Source of the DNA: Protula sp. h YS-2021
Lineage: Eukaryota > Annelida > Polychaeta > Sabellida > Serpulidae
Assembly (NCBI GenBank): GCA_949752745.1
Contig: OX457026.1
Span: 48,245,256-48,309,255 of the forward strand
Length of the DNA: 64,000 bases
Reading direction: 5' to 3'
Every line of letters starts with the position of its first letter. The stretch's first letter is position 1. This document shows, in pieces, positions 22,256-34,721 of this stretch. The position numbers and the translations under genes were made by a program. The notes below the pieces were generated by a model, which was not told the origin of the DNA, did not search any database, and saw nothing but the letters and a program-made list of their open reading frames with translations.

Positions 22256-23744
22256 TGCTGTTCCTTGTATGCCGAAATGAGTGATGATACGTGCATACGC
22301 GTGCGAACGATGATTGTCCATTCGAGTTTCCAGAGCAGGCAATATCCACTACTCTGTGATTGTCATAGTTCCTTTATCGCTGAGTAACGGTTCGTGCTCC
22401 GTAATTGCAGGCGCGAGGTAACAGATCAGTTTAGAATACAGACACTGTACGGGATGCTAGCGACATTATCCCACATGCGATAGTGAATGAAGGACATTTT
22501 GTGCGCCGTAAACAACAGCAAGGCGTACAAAACTGGCGTAAACAGCAAGAAAAGTGTAGAACACAGGCGTGACCATCAGCCTCAAGCAGTCATGGAAAAA
22601 GGTACCGTTTCTTATTGACAAGGATTGCACAGCGGTGCACTGCAGTGACTCGACAGCACATAAACATCCTATAGAATCGCAGTGTATATGCATGAAAGAA
22701 AGGTTCATTTCTAAGCATCGACACCAGCTTCTTTTCTTTGCACACCAATTTTAACTATTTATTATTTAAAATCATAAGCCTTTAAAATCAATTCAGATTC
22801 CGAAAACACATCACTTTAAAAGTCGCAATATTAGATTACGCAAGATTATAGGTTTTAAAGTAAGATACCAAAACCAGACTCACCCAGGATAATATCCAAT
22901 AACACATAGAATCTACAGATACTTTACAATTTACTCGGATCCAGAGACTTGCCACACAACCAATAACACATAGAATATACAGATTCTTTACAATTTACTC
23001 CGGTCCAGAGACTTGCCACACAACAGACCAGTAGCAGAAAACCAAACAAGACAAGTCTCATGAAAACAATACATCTTTTTCATTCAAAGTCTGGCGCAAT
23101 TATGAAAAATTCACCCACAGATTCTGCACACGTGTAAAACTTAGCAGATATCCATAGTAAATTCTACTTCCGAAACAATTATTGACACAATATTTCAAGA
23201 CCTAGGACTTTAAATGGTCATAAATTGTCTATTCTGAAACAATGACTACATGCTGTAACCCCAAGCATGTTTTGCATGGTGACAAACTAAAATTATGGGC
23301 CTGGCGTAACATTAAATATTAAATACAACCAAGTAGCCTAAACATGGCCTAAATATGGTCACAAACTAATGGGCTGTGTGTAGTGGATGAAATATTAAAT
23401 ACAATCACACAAAGCCAGTACGCTAGGTACATTTACGAACGTCACAGGACATTATGCACTGTTAAATCTTAATTGAAAAAAAAACATGACAGTCTGATTA
23501 TTTGTAACATGACCAATTTTATTATGATAGAGTTGCATTTGGTGCATCTTTCTTCGTTTTCAGTATATTCAATGAATGCATAAAAGTTCTTAATATGTTA
23601 TACAAAGTTTTTTCATAAATGTTGATCTCTAATAAATTATACATAAAATACCTTATTAAGATTATTTTGATTTATATAACATAAATCATAATAATCTTAT
23701 GAAGATTATTATGACTTATGTTACATACTTTCACATCTTTGTTA

Positions 23745-23885
23745 CATACTAACCCGTTTTGTTACATACTGACCAGTTATTGTGTTGCATACAGACCATG
23801 ATGTTACATACAGACCATCTTATGTTACATACTGACCATTCCATGTTACATACGGACCAGTTATTTGTTACATACTGACCTTGTC
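23745..23885 (+). repeat. Minisatellite TGTTACATACTGACCA, about seven units
   Basis: Seven spaced copies of tgttacata(c/g)(t/a)(g/a)acc, separated by 6-14 bp, precede an ATT microsatellite. Related single copies occur around 19.9 and 20.9 kb. Confidence 0.75.
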
Positions 23886-23886
23886 A

Positions 23887-23946
<60 letters not shown>
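23886..23946. repeat. (ATT)n microsatellite
   Basis: About 20 uninterrupted ATT triplets. Confidence 0.95.
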
Positions 23947-23947
<1 letters not shown>

Positions 23948-24069
23948 TGTAGGCTATTTAAAACTTGTATTTAACTGTAGTTTAACTTGTATGTTGACGT
24001 AATCAGCAATGAACTGAATAAAACAAAAATTGGGTGCGCTATATAGGTAACATTGTTATAAATCACTTA

Positions 24070-24985
24070 TATATATTATGCTGACGATCTCATATTATTT
24101 AGTCCATCGCACAAAGAACTGCAAAAACTTTTAGATATATGCAATGAATGTGGTATTAAACTAGACATAAAATTTAATGAATCTAAAACGTTATGTATGG
24201 TCTTTAGTGCGTTAAAAGATAAAAAAGTGAAATCCCATAATTCATTTAAACTAAATGGTGAAACGTTGAAGTTCTGTGTGAATTATAAATATTTAGGGCA
24301 TATTGTTGATGAATTCTTGAATGACAATGACGACATTCATAGACAAATGAGAAGTATTTATGCCAGAGGTAATAAGTTAATTAATACATTTAGACATTGT
24401 TCGTATGATGTGAAGGTTGTTCTGTTCAAAACATTTATTTCAAATTTCTATTGTGCTCACTTGTGGTGCAATTTCAACCAAAGTGTATATCAAAAGTTCA
24501 AAGTCGCTTACAACAATGTTTTTCGTAATTTTTTTTCAATAAATCATATATGTAGCATTAGCAAAGAAATATTGGTATGAATATTAATGTTGCGAATATT
24601 GTTATGCGATCCTACATAAACAGTATAATGAAGCGAATGTATAAATCAGAGAATGAAATAATAAAAAGCATCGTGGGTAGTGATTTGATGTTAAACTCAA
24701 AGTTGTTTATGAAATGGTATGACATGATATATATAATTTCGAGGCCTTAACATTACTGAACTATATTTGGTAATCGCTTCATTGTATCAATTTTTTTTCT
24801 CTTACGCCACTGTGTGTAATGTCTTAGCTGTATCTTAAATTAATATGTTTTATCTTTTTAGAATTATATATCATATATGTTGCCATTTAAAATATGGTTA
24901 TTCTGAGTATACTAAATCATCAACTAAATGTAAAGGGACCCAGGAGTCTGAAATAAAAAGATAAATAAAAAATAAATTAAAAGAC
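24070..24985 (+). mobile_element. 5'-truncated non-LTR retrotransposon (LINE) fragment
   Basis: The frame from 24077 opens with YADDLILFSPSHKELQKLL, the catalytic YADD box and following helix of a non-LTR reverse transcriptase. It continues through the thumb-like region (FCVNYKYLGHIVDE; NFYCAHLWCNFNQ) to a stop at 24580. A second frame from 24577 (MNINVANIVMRSYINSIMKR) carries on the C-terminal region, so one frameshift separates them. Everything upstream of YADD is missing, as usual for 5'-truncated LINE copies. A region with aaataaaa-type repeats near 24950-24985 is the likely 3' tail. It is a dead copy. Confidence 0.8.
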
Positions 24986-24999
24986 ATGTATTTTGAATA

Positions 25000-25615
25000 A
25001 ATTCAATTAAAGGAATGAAAAATTGCCTGTACTTTATATTAAATTTTAAAAAATAATAATAATAGGACTATAAATAGGAATATAAATATTTAAAAAAGGG
25101 AATTTTTAAAAAGGAGCAAGATTTTTGTTAATACTCTACTTATTTTATTTCTTTGTTTGTTTATTTATTTTTTTTTTGTTTGTTTGATTGTTTTCTTGTT
25201 GTTGTTTTTTGTTTGTTTTTTTTTACGGATTTTGCAATAAAGAAACAACGTTTTTACAGATGTAAATTATCTTAAGTTTTCACCTCTGTTAATTAATGTG
25301 TTAAATTAATGATAAGAATGTTTTATTTGATCAAGGGGATTATAATAAATTTTTTTTTACAGATGTAAATGATCTAAAGTTTTGGCTGCTTGTGAAGACC
25401 CAAGACTTCACGCCAAATGGCAATGTTCGCAAGAGCAAATTGCGCGTGCAATATGCTGTTATAAATCAGTGCATTGTAATACCGTTAAATGACTCCAAAA
25501 CTTTGTAAACATTCGATATGAGTTCAAATTGTTACTGCTAAATTGCTCGCCAGAACATTTTGAGTGTGCATTATACTTTTTTCAGTGCATTGTAATACCG
25601 TAAAATTGGTCAAAA
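25000..25615. other. Non-coding flank of DIRS copy A
   Basis: T-rich low-complexity DNA (TTTG-like runs at 25140-25230). Two short direct duplications are visible: acagatgtaaat(t/g)atct around 25257 and 25360, and cagtgcattgtaataccgt around 25467 and 25584. Confidence 0.5.
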
Positions 25616-25818
25616 CTGACGTTTTATTTTCGTAAAACGCTCTTTTACGAGTAAAAGCGTGATTCGCGTTCTCCACTTTTATACGGGTTTTCTCGCAAAA
25701 CTCTAAGAATCACGCACTCAGGAACTAAAATTTTCTACTAGTGACTCGAATAGTCCCGTCGTTGCTCCTAGCCAATCAGCATCTTTGGTCACTGTAACCA
25801 AGCCTCATTCGAGTATTG
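25616..25818. repeat. Left inverted terminal repeat, DIRS copy A
   Basis: Pairs with 32833-33012 in inverted orientation. The outermost segment (ctgacgttttattttcg...) is not found at the right end but is complementary to the first half of the internal complementary region. Confidence 0.9.
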
Positions 25819-25872
25819 CCTTACTGTACCAACCACACCCAGGTCCGCGGGGTGGCTGGGTGGGATGCTAAG

Positions 25873-25988
25873 ATAAAAGTGGAGAACGCGAATCACGCTT
25901 TTACTCGTAAAAGAGCGTTTTACGAAAATAAAACGTCAGTTTTACTTCGTAAAAGCTCCGGATTCGCTTATCTCCACTTTTATACGGG
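25873..25988. repeat. Internal complementary region, DIRS copy A
   Basis: The first half, to 25939, is the reverse complement of the left extremity. The second half, from 25940, is the reverse complement of the right extremity (ttttacttcgtaaaagctcc). In DIRS models this segment acts as the splint that unites the two ends into a circle. Confidence 0.9.
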
Positions 25989-27202
25989 ACTGACCAGGAG
26001 GCGGGGTGACCCGCGTTGAGAGTCATATCCAGAAAATGTTTCCCCAAGAATCATTTATACTCCAAAGAGCGTGTTGTCTTCCATGTGAGGTGAAAAAAGG
26101 CGTTAATAAAACACTGTAGAGATAGGTGAATGTGTTTAATGTGCCTTGGAATAAAAATACAATCGAGTTGGTGAACAACGAACTAAGAAACTAGGACGTG
26201 GAGAAGACTTACCGATGACCAAGCTCTTCTCCGTTATCACCTTTGCTAATACCATCTCCCTCCATCCTCCCACAAGATGGTAGCCCAACCTAACTGCACG
26301 ATCGGATCGCGTTAACATATAACAAACCCTTTATTGAACTCTACACAAACTTGATTGCGGCCCAAGACCGCGTACTTAACTAGATGACCAAGCAGATGTA
26401 GACTGGGCTTGGTCACTCACAAACTGCGCATCAAATTTCATAATTATGAACATTACGAAATCAAGATGGTTTAACTTCAATTAAGAACTTAAACTAAAGG
26501 CTTAACTGAGAACCGAGCAGCAAAAAACGATGCAGTGTTCTTCATGAACACCAGGCACCCGCATACCAAGGGTTGAACGCACTATCGTGCTCTCCGACAG
26601 AACGCTAACACACTACACCAACTGACTGATCCCGGACACACTACAATGCGCTCATTCAGAACACCGATTGAAGAAAGACACACTCGTCCAAGACGGGTGA
26701 CGCACTAACATGTGCCCGTTCAAAACCTATATACAACATGATAGAACTCAATGAATGCACTACAACGTGCCAATGTTCAACCTCGGTCCCCGGTTAAGGG
26801 ACACCGGCTAGTCTGGGTACCTGATCCCTGCGAGGACGACTCTAGTGGTCGCGACGGACGCACTGAGGGGGATGCGTAGCGCGTACGAGCGCACACTCTC
26901 CCCCCTTTTTCGAAGGGAAGACGGAATACCGGCCTCGCAGGGCTGAGGTATCGAGACCAGCATCAACTAAACGCGGGAGAGTGGGCTCCCGCAGAATCGT
27001 TCTAAGAATACTGAGCTGTAACTAAAACACAGAGAATTCTTGGTCCAATGCGCCGATGCCCGTCATGAGAACGTTAACGGTGGCCTTGGTTCTGAGCCTT
27101 CTTGAACTTGCTCGCGCCGTTGCCAGGTCGTTGGAAGACGGCATCCTTGCGCTTGAACCTGCCCTTGTTCTTGGTCGACTGTTCACTGCAAACACACAAG
27201 AT
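25989..27202 (-). other. DIRS copy A 3' non-coding region
   Basis: It lies between the recombinase stop and the internal complementary region. It is homologous to 41117-42330 in copy B. An AATAAA occurs in cgttaataaaacactg near 26105 (- strand orientation not checked as functional). The open frame at 27056-27346 on the other strand is a shadow. Confidence 0.55.
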
Positions 27203-28470
27203 TCAGATAGAGACTACCGACTCGGCAGCCACGAAAGGGCCCAAGGAGTACAAACCCGACAGTTCGCACTGACAGTAGTCTTTCAGGTAGTATTTAATGA
27301 ACGAGTTAGGAGATGTCCAACAACCTGTCTTTCGAATGTCTGTTAGGGATACACTACGTAGTGCCATAATTGAGTTGGCGATTTGCCTTACGTGATGAGC
27401 TTGAACTTTACACAGATCTCTGAACTCCGACTCTACCTGGGCTTTTTCGTAAGCTTCTAAAATGACATTCTTAATGTATTTAGAAACGGTTTGCTTAGAT
27501 ATGTCTTTATTGAATCTGGGCATGAAGGAAATGATCAAAGCCTTCTGCCCTTCACTCCTGTAGACTTCTGATACCTAAAGATAGTTACGCAAAGCCTGGA
27601 CTGGGCAGAGAGAGACCAGGTCTGAGTCCTCGTCCCCTACCTCTGGTAGCGTTATCTGTTCCGAAGTACCAAGGCCTGCGGTGGCGATGTGCGTCTTACC
27701 CATAAAGCCTGACCTCGGTCTGAGGAAGACTTTTTTCCACTCACCATTCTCCTTCAATATCTGACGGTCGAGGGCGTGTATCTCCCCTCGCCTCTTGCCC
27801 GAAGCCAGTGCCAATAGAAAAGTGAATCTTACCGTTGCACTTTTGGGTGTGATGACGTCCTCTCCGAATACGTCTGCTCTCTGAAGGTAACGCAGGACCA
27901 AGGAGAGGTCCCACTGGGCTATATTGGTGTTTGACGGAGGGGAATTCACCCTGAAATGCCTAAACAGCATAGACAGGGCTGGGTCCTCTCCTGGATCATA
28001 GCCTATCGCGGTTTTCAGACTAGAGCCTATGGCGGATCGGTAACCCTCGATCGACCCCACCTTCAGGTGCTCGGTCGTAAACAGGTGATCCAGGAAGTCT
28101 GCCACCACTGGTGGTGTGGCCTGGAACCGGTCTAGCTGGGCTCTAGCGCACCAGCTCGCGAATTTGTTCCATTGAGACCGATAGACCCTTGATGTGGATT
28201 CCCTATGGCTATTCAGCATTTTTTCTCTCACTTCTTTGGAGAAACCTTGTTTCTCTAAGAGTGAAGGGACAAGCACCACAGGTGAAGGTCCAGGAGGTGG
28301 GGGTTCGGGTGGAGATATAACCAGTGGGGTTGAGCTAGCATCTCCGGGTGGCAAGGTAGCCTTAACGGAGGGTTGGTCGCGCACTTGACCAGGAGAGGGA
28401 ACCAAGGGGCTTCGGGTGACCATGGGGCTATCAGGAGGAGGCGTAAGGGCTTGCGCAAAACTAAACTCTG
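27203..28470 (-). pseudogene. Tyrosine recombinase of DIRS copy A (one nonsense codon)
   Basis: The frame follows a proline-rich linker (LPPGDASSTPLVISPPEPPP) and contains the core-binding region (ADFLDHLFTTEHLKVGSIEG), the first Arg (GKRRGEIHAL), the HxxR box (HHVRQIANS) and the Tyr near SFIKYYLKDY. A TAG replaces the Gln codon found in copy B (...RKYLQVSE) at about 27572, between the Arg box and HxxR, so the product would lack HxxR and the tyrosine. The frame overlaps the end of the RNase H frame, as is usual in DIRS elements. Confidence 0.88.
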
Positions 28471-29589
28471 CACCATCCGTAGCAGGATGGGTTGTGGCGG
28501 AAAGGCATACAGAACCTCGTTCTTCGGTCAATCGCAGGTCAAGGCGTCGATTGCCCAGGCTTTCGCATCGGGGCATGGGGAGACGTACCTTGGTAATTTC
28601 GTCGTGGGGGCGTTCGCAAACAAGTCCAAGGTCGGCTTCCCCCATGGAGAGTGCTCGGTCACCCACGCGAAGGAGCAGGGCGACAGGCACCCCTCCGTGT
28701 GGATAACTTGACCGACCCTGGAAGCTAAGTCTGCCAGCACGTTCAGCGACCCCGCTAAGTGGCGGGCTGAAAGATGCATCCTCTTCCCCCGGGCGAACTT
28801 CAGAATGTCCCCAGCAAGCTTCGTGAGCTGTTGGGACCTGGTACCGCCCTGTTTGTTTAAGTATGCCACTGCGGTGGAGTTGTCCATGTGGAGCTCCACG
28901 CGTCTTCCGTCTAGGAGAGGGGTAAGGTCGTTTATGGCTATCCACACCACCTGCAACTCTAACCAATTTATGTGGCGATTTTTTACCTGCTCCGAACACC
29001 GGCCTTGCCACATTCTGCCCTGGAAGTGAATCCCCCAGCCGGACAAGGAATCGTCGGTTTGCACCTCTACTTCTGGAGGTGGGGCTGAGAAAGGTACCCC
29101 TTCGCTCATGACCCGGTCGTCGCACCACCAAGTCAAACCCTGGTGGGCCTCTGCTGAGAGGGACATCAGGGCTCTTGGATGTCTACCTTGGCGCAAGGCC
29201 CGCCTGACCCCCGCTTGAAAGGGCCTGTAATGGAGTTTCCCTAGGGGGACTGTCTTCTCCGTAGCCACCAGACAGCCCAGTAAGGACGCCATCTTTGATA
29301 AACTCACCTTGGTACCCGGCTTTACGGCCCCGACACTCGCACGGATCCTCTCTCTCCGTTCGGGGGTGGGGTAAGCTCTTGCCAGCCTCAGATCCCATCT
29401 TTCCCCTAAAAATATCATTACCTGTTTTGAAGTCAGCTCTGACTTGTCTCGGTTCACCACGAGACCCGCCTTCGTTGCTTGATCGACCAAGGTCTGTGTT
29501 TGCCGACTTACCGTGACTCGGTCGCGATGAGCTATGAACCAATCGTCTAGGTATTGGAAGAACTTGCCTAGCCTGCCTCCTACGAGCAA
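28255..29589 (-). pseudogene. RT remnant / RNase H / C-terminal extension of DIRS copy A
   Basis: The frame begins GGRLGKF and runs straight into FQYLDDWF, so the fingers and palm up to the first catalytic Asp of the reverse transcriptase are deleted and only the YLDD box and thumb remain. RNase H is complete, with TDDSLSGWG, WLELQ, LHMDNSTAVAYLNKQGG and LNVLADLAS carrying the four acidic positions. A TGA at about 28525 (Trp in copy B) cuts the frame in a segment (DLFAN...RYVSPCPD) that in other DIRS elements leads into a Dam-like methyltransferase region; the frame continues to 28255 after the stop. Confidence 0.87.
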
Positions 29590-29645
29590 ACAGTCGCTGA
29601 AGGGCTGGGAGCCCTCTCCGTCTTTTGACTTGATAAAAGTATCTC

Positions 29646-31930
29646 CTAGAGACGAGGTGCTCCCCTCTGAGAGATACTTTGATTGATTGCTACCTGCACT
29701 GCGGCGAGGCCCGTGGGGGGGGGGGGGGTCTTGCCGTTGCTCTGGTGTCTCGGCTTCTTCGGGGGAGAAGATCTGGCCTTGCTGTTCGACCTGGACCTGT
29801 CCCTGCCAGGGGGCTGTGAGTATTGACGTTTCTGTGGGCGTACGAACTGCCTTGGTGCTCTAGCCATGAGAGCTAGGTCCTGTGATAGAGATCTGCTCTC
29901 CTGATGAACCCTCTCTATCTCCTCGGGAGGAAACAGCTCCTTTTGGCCAAGGATAGGGGCGTGGCGTAGGTCACGGAGGCCCTTGACGCTCGACCAACAG
30001 TGCTGAAGGAAGGCATCGCGTCGCAGGTACACCAGTGAGGAGGTCAAATAGGTTGCAAGCTTCACCACATCCCTGGTAGCTAGGGCTAGGCACTCCAGGA
30101 GTTTGAGAGCTACCGGGTCAGACAGACTCAGATCGTCCAGATGTCTCTTCAGGGCACTCAGGGTGTGGTCCTGGAAGGACATAATGTTCAAAATGTGACG
30201 TGCTGAACCCTATATGGCTTTCGCGTCCTTCTCTGCTAGGGGGATATCTGAGTCCTGCCGCACCGAGGGCATCCAGACCGTACGTTTGGAGGGCTGCTCC
30301 ATGGCTTCCAGGGGTATGAGGTCATCCGAGAAACGGTATGGACCCTGCTTCACTGTGCAGTGCCTGGAGGGATGGAGACGTGACAGCACTCGTCCTTCGG
30401 CTGCGTCCAAACGTTTGAACTCACGGCAGCGCACCGACAACGCGTTGGCCACTCCCTCGCTGGTCGTAAGTGCTACGAACGCCTCCGGTTGGGGGAGGGA
30501 AGCCTGCGAAGTCATTCTCATGGGCGGATCCTCTCTATCCGACACTGGGCGCCCGCACTCTATACCGGCCAGCCTGGCGATTTCCTGAACTGCGTCTCGG
30601 AAAGGAACATCCTCCAGGGCTACCGACTCTGCTGGGGGCGAGAACGGTGTCTCCGGTTCCGGGTAGAACTCAGGTGGGGATGGGGTACGAATCGGACGTC
30701 TGCCTGCTGCTGCTGAGTCCTTCCACAGACGTTGCCCTTTGCCTGGGGAAAGAATCGCGTCTGTGGATCGGAGAGGGAATTGAACACACGGAAGACCTGC
30801 TTGGAGAGTTACCCTCAGTGTCGCCATCTGCTCCCTAGTCCTCCGAGCTCTCGTCTTGCTGCACCGATAGCCCCGGTTCTTCCTTCATGATTGCGCCAGA
30901 GACTGGGGTATAAATAGCTCTCTCCCTGTTCTTGGGGATCGCCTCCAGGGGTGAGGTATCCAACGGTGCGAGCTCCTCCTCCTCTTCAGCGTGCTGTGCA
31001 AGAGAGATCTGGCCGGATGGGGGGAGATCTCCGGACTCGCTCTCGCTGAGCGTAATGGTTTCCAAGGTCTCTCTAGTGTCTAATCCCTGTTGCGCGCGAT
31101 TGGGGGCGGGGGTAGACACCGAGGAGACATTAGATACCGCCAGCACCGGGGGATCATCCGGTGGGCGGGAGACGGTCGCGGTAGGTGTGAGTCTGCGTCT
31201 CGGTTCTGGCTTGGAGAGCAGAGCTTCTTGAAGGTCCTGGATTTGCCGCTGAAGGTGGGACTGCATAGCCAGGAATGAAGAAATGTTCAAAGTTTCATTC
31301 GGAGGTAGTGAAGGGGTGTCCACGACTAGCGTTGGAGTAGCGTCTGGGCGTGGAGGAACTCTCCCACATGACCAGTAAAGCACGTCCCCGACTTGGCATG
31401 TGTGATGGTTACACTCTCTTTCACAGTCGGAACGGATCTGGGCGTGGCGAGGATGGGCACTTCTGCAACCACTTTATCCGTCCCTTTGTGCGAGGGAGGC
31501 CAAGTCTTATCCAGCGCCGTTCTATCACTCGTCCCAGGTAAGTCCAGTTCCGCTACTAACCGAGAAGTTGATGAAGATTTGACTCTCTTCTTCTTCCGGG
31601 GCAAATCAAAGTCCGACTCTACGTCTCTGTCTGCCCGCACAGGTGAAGACACCGGGCCAGCTACGACTGAACCCGCTCTCAGTATATCCAGAGCTAAGGA
31701 CTGCACCTTCCGGCGTACCCTCCGTTTAATATTCTTGGCGCGTACCTTCTCCAGAGCGTCCCAGTCCTTGGGGGAGAGGTGCGCGCACTCGTTGCATGTG
31801 TGTAAGGCGTCGCACAGTGGATGTCTCTGTCTCTCCTGCACCGGTCGCAGAGCGAGTGAGGGTTGGCTGCCGAGGCCGGATGGACGCAGGAGATCTGCGA
31901 CTTGTTGTGGTAAAGACTGGCCTCCGTCAT
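29646..31930 (-). pseudogene. gag-like ORF of DIRS copy A (frameshifts and stops)
   Basis: Homologous throughout to the open 732-codon frame of copy B. The lesions visible by comparison are a 1-nt loss near 31824 inside the cysteine cluster, a ~4-nt loss near 31360, a stop at about 30835 (ESSED then TAG), a frame change around 30830, a stop at about 30210 (AKAI then TAG), and a 13-G run near 29716 that alters the C-terminus. The conserved parts are the Cys-rich N-terminus, a Pro/Ser/Glu-rich middle and a basic C-terminus (RDRSRSNSKARSSPPKKPR). Confidence 0.88.
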
Positions 31931-31976
31931 ACCTGGAAACAGACAAAGATACGAGTGTAAAAGAAAAATATCTCAA

Positions 31977-32832
31977 CTCATATTACACTCATTCCAGCTG
32001 AAGGAACTGAACTGAACCAAGCTATTACCACAAGTTAATACACAGACGTACCGAGCGCATAGGTGCGCAGGGGTGACGCAGTGCGCAGCCGAAATGTACC
32101 AAGCTCGGTCATGTACCAAGAACCAAGAACCCTGACGGTGCTTGGGTCTCGGCGTCGTGACCCAGACCTACCGAGCACAGTTGCTTGGTAGGCCGTTGGT
32201 ACCTGGGAGTTACCAAGCCCCTAGATGGGCCTTGGTAACCCAGCCTTTGCTCAGAACCGAGCACCGAGATGGCACGCATTAATTCACTAAACCTAGAACG
32301 TAGAACGTCCTAAGTAGAGCTAAAAAACTGACGTTTTGTAGAGCAAAAGGGCGACCCAGAGGCTGAAAACAACCCCTCTGCGCAAGGCAGTCCCAAGCAA
32401 CTCCGTACTGCACAGGAGAAGCTGGAAGCCTGCTAGGAAGCGTCCACTACGTAGCTCGGTCCGCCTGAGACCAAGGAGTGGTAACTAGGTCCGGATCAGA
32501 ACAGAACTCGGCAGCTGAAAGATCCGCGCTCCCTAAGGGTCAAGGGCGTACGCCCGTACTAGTACACAGTGGAAACTACGAGTAACACTTCTCGGGGAAA
32601 ACATTCGAAGCCCCCGTGATGCAAACTCAGAATACTAGCAGTAGCGTACAAAGGCAAAAATCTCCAAATTACACAAGCTGACGAGCCTTCGCCTCAACAC
32701 TTCTTTAAAAGAACATAAAAGGCAACTAAAAAGGTATATTCGGTATATTCGGAGAAAATCACCTTGAATTGACAGCAGGAAAAATAAAAAAATTTTCCCA
32801 ATCTAGAAACGCGTGTGGTTGGTAACCGCACA
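31977..32832 (-). other. DIRS copy A leader between terminal repeat and gag
   Basis: Non-coding, homologous to 47640-48505 in copy B. It has many short tandem-like phrases (taccaagc, gagcaccgag, ctcggt) and no open frame of note. Confidence 0.6.
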
Positions 32833-33012
32833 CAATACGAGAATGAGGCTTGGTTACAGTGATCAAGGATGCTGATTGGCTGGGACCAACGACGGGACTA
32901 TTCGAGTCACTAGTAGAAAATTTTAGTTCCTGAGTGCGTGATTCTTAGAGTTGTGCGAGAAAACCCGTATAAAAGTGGAGATAAGCGAATTCGGAGCTTT
33001 TACGAAGTAAAA
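32833..33012. repeat. Right inverted terminal repeat, DIRS copy A
   Basis: Inverted match to 25616-25818; ends at cttttacgaagtaaaa. Confidence 0.9.
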
Positions 33013-33357
33013 GGATGCATTTTATAGTGCATTGTGTTTGTGGATTTTTTTATTCAACAAAGATTAGACGCCCGAATACCGTACGGTAGAGGCGCCTTGG
33101 TTTAAATTTGGCATTATGATTGTATCAGTAATGGACGGTGTAAAAAGTTTCTCTTAAATGGTTTGCTTTGAACATTACATGTGGGAGTAAGGTTATTTGG
33201 TGAAGTGAAAGGAAAGTGAAAGAAATCCAAAAGCTCGCCCAGTCAGGAAAAAAAATTGCTGTTAAAATTCCACTTAATCAAAAATATTGCAATTATTTTT
33301 TAATGTAAAATATATTTCACATAAAGCACTCCAAGAGTGCTTTATCTGAAAAGATCT

Positions 33358-33380
33358 ATTCTCTCTCTCTATCTCTCTCT

Positions 33381-33445
<65 letters not shown>

Positions 33446-33560
33446 AATTATTTCCTTCTTCTTCTTCTTCTTCTTCTTCTTTTTCGTCTTCTTCTTCTTC
33501 TTGTTATTCTTATTCTTCTCTCTTCTTCTTCCTCTTCTATTTCTTCTTCTCCTTCTTCTC
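33358..33560. repeat. (CT)n followed by (TTC)n microsatellite
   Basis: About 85 bp of CT dinucleotides (33358-33442), then about 110 bp of imperfect TTC triplets with g and a interruptions. Confidence 0.95.
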
Positions 33561-34651
33561 TCGTTAGTGTTTTATCCGGACTTTAAAACCACTAAATCTA
33601 TTCATATTGCTAAACCAAAAGTCAAAAGTCTAAGGATAAAGTGTTTTTTATGATTTTACCTTTTTTTTTACTAACGCCTTAAGGTCTCAAGAAAAGTCCT
33701 TAAGCAGCGAGAAAAGTTACTTACCACATGCCATTTATTCATTTTTATTTTACCATAGCATTGTTATTCCATGAAGGAAGTGACCCTGCTGCCTGCATTG
33801 CATCGAATGGAAGAGATTGAATTGTACCAGTTAAAAAAGTTCGTTGGCATGAATGCGAACGTAATGACGTAAGCACACGCCTACGCAGCATCAAATTATG
33901 GCGGTATATTTGTACAAAAATTTCATGGCGTTCGCACTCCAACATTTATTTTTGATCTCAATGGTATTTATGTGCAATTAATAGATGAGAAAATATTTAA
34001 TTCTTTTCGCGAAACACTTTTTATGTTATCCAAGTCGCTATATTAATTTCTGCACGTGGTTTTTATTATTTAAATAGAATGAATGATAGAATGAATTCAA
34101 TTTATCACGCCCTATAATTAACTTTTCGCGTTCCAAAGTTAAGAAATTAAATTACGTGATAAAACACATGGTCAGGCAAACGTTCTTTAAAACACAAGAC
34201 GGTTAACTTTGGGTCGGGATAAAATAACGGCGAAATTAAAGAGCGCGAAATAAATAGTCAAATAACATATGAAATGTAAATGTTGCGCAACTAAGAAAAT
34301 TGCCGAGAGGCCATTCAAATGAACGCGAGAAAAAATAAAATATACAACATGTACGTTTTGATTTTTTTGTTCAAGTATACCGCCATATCAAATGCTCGCT
34401 TGAGGACATTTCCCTCGTGTCCTTAAAGAAAACGCCTTGAGCCCTAAAGGACAATTCCTCTAGCAAAATTTATCCTTAAGAGCTTTTCCCTTTGTGCCTG
34501 TTGACCTTTGTCTTAAGTAATATGAAAAGACCTTAATTATTTGCTTGCCATTTATAATGTGCGCTACATCAAGTTTAAAAAGAGAACAATTAATCAGTTA
34601 ATAATTGGTATCAATCACTGTTACAAAATACATGCAAGAGAAATTTAAGCC

Positions 34652-34675
34652 TTATTATTATTATTATTATTATTA

Positions 34676-34721
<46 letters not shown>

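Larger units (their letters stand above)
25616..33012 (-). mobile_element. DIRS-type tyrosine-recombinase retrotransposon, copy A (defective)
   Basis: It reads on the - strand, with gag at the right, then RT/RNase H, then tyrosine recombinase at the left. The ends are inverted repeats (25616-25818 and 32833-33012) that match from ctccacttttatacggg inwards but differ in their outermost ~50 bp. Just inside the left end, 25873-25988 joins the complement of the left extremity to that of the right, the internal complementary region that defines DIRS elements. No LTR, protease or DDE integrase is present. The copy carries frameshifts and stops in gag, a ~595-bp deletion in RT, a stop after RNase H and a stop in the recombinase, so it cannot move by itself. 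Confidence 0.93.

Noticed and set aside
23657..23720. Imperfect hairpin (aagattatt...aataatctt)
   Set aside because: Such inverted repeats are common by chance in very AT-rich DNA and nothing else supports it.
23745..23885. Possible CRISPR array (regular repeats with spacers)
   Set aside because: Spacers are only 6-14 bp and partly alike, repeats vary, no cas gene is present, and the DNA is eukaryotic.
27056..27346. Small secreted-looking protein (MPVMRTLTVALVLSLLELAR)
   Set aside because: It lies antisense across the DIRS 3' region, and the matching position in copy B has no equivalent open frame.
30214..32001. Plus-strand frames of 100-200 codons opposite DIRS gag
   Set aside because: They are shadows of the gag-like gene and are not conserved between the two DIRS copies.
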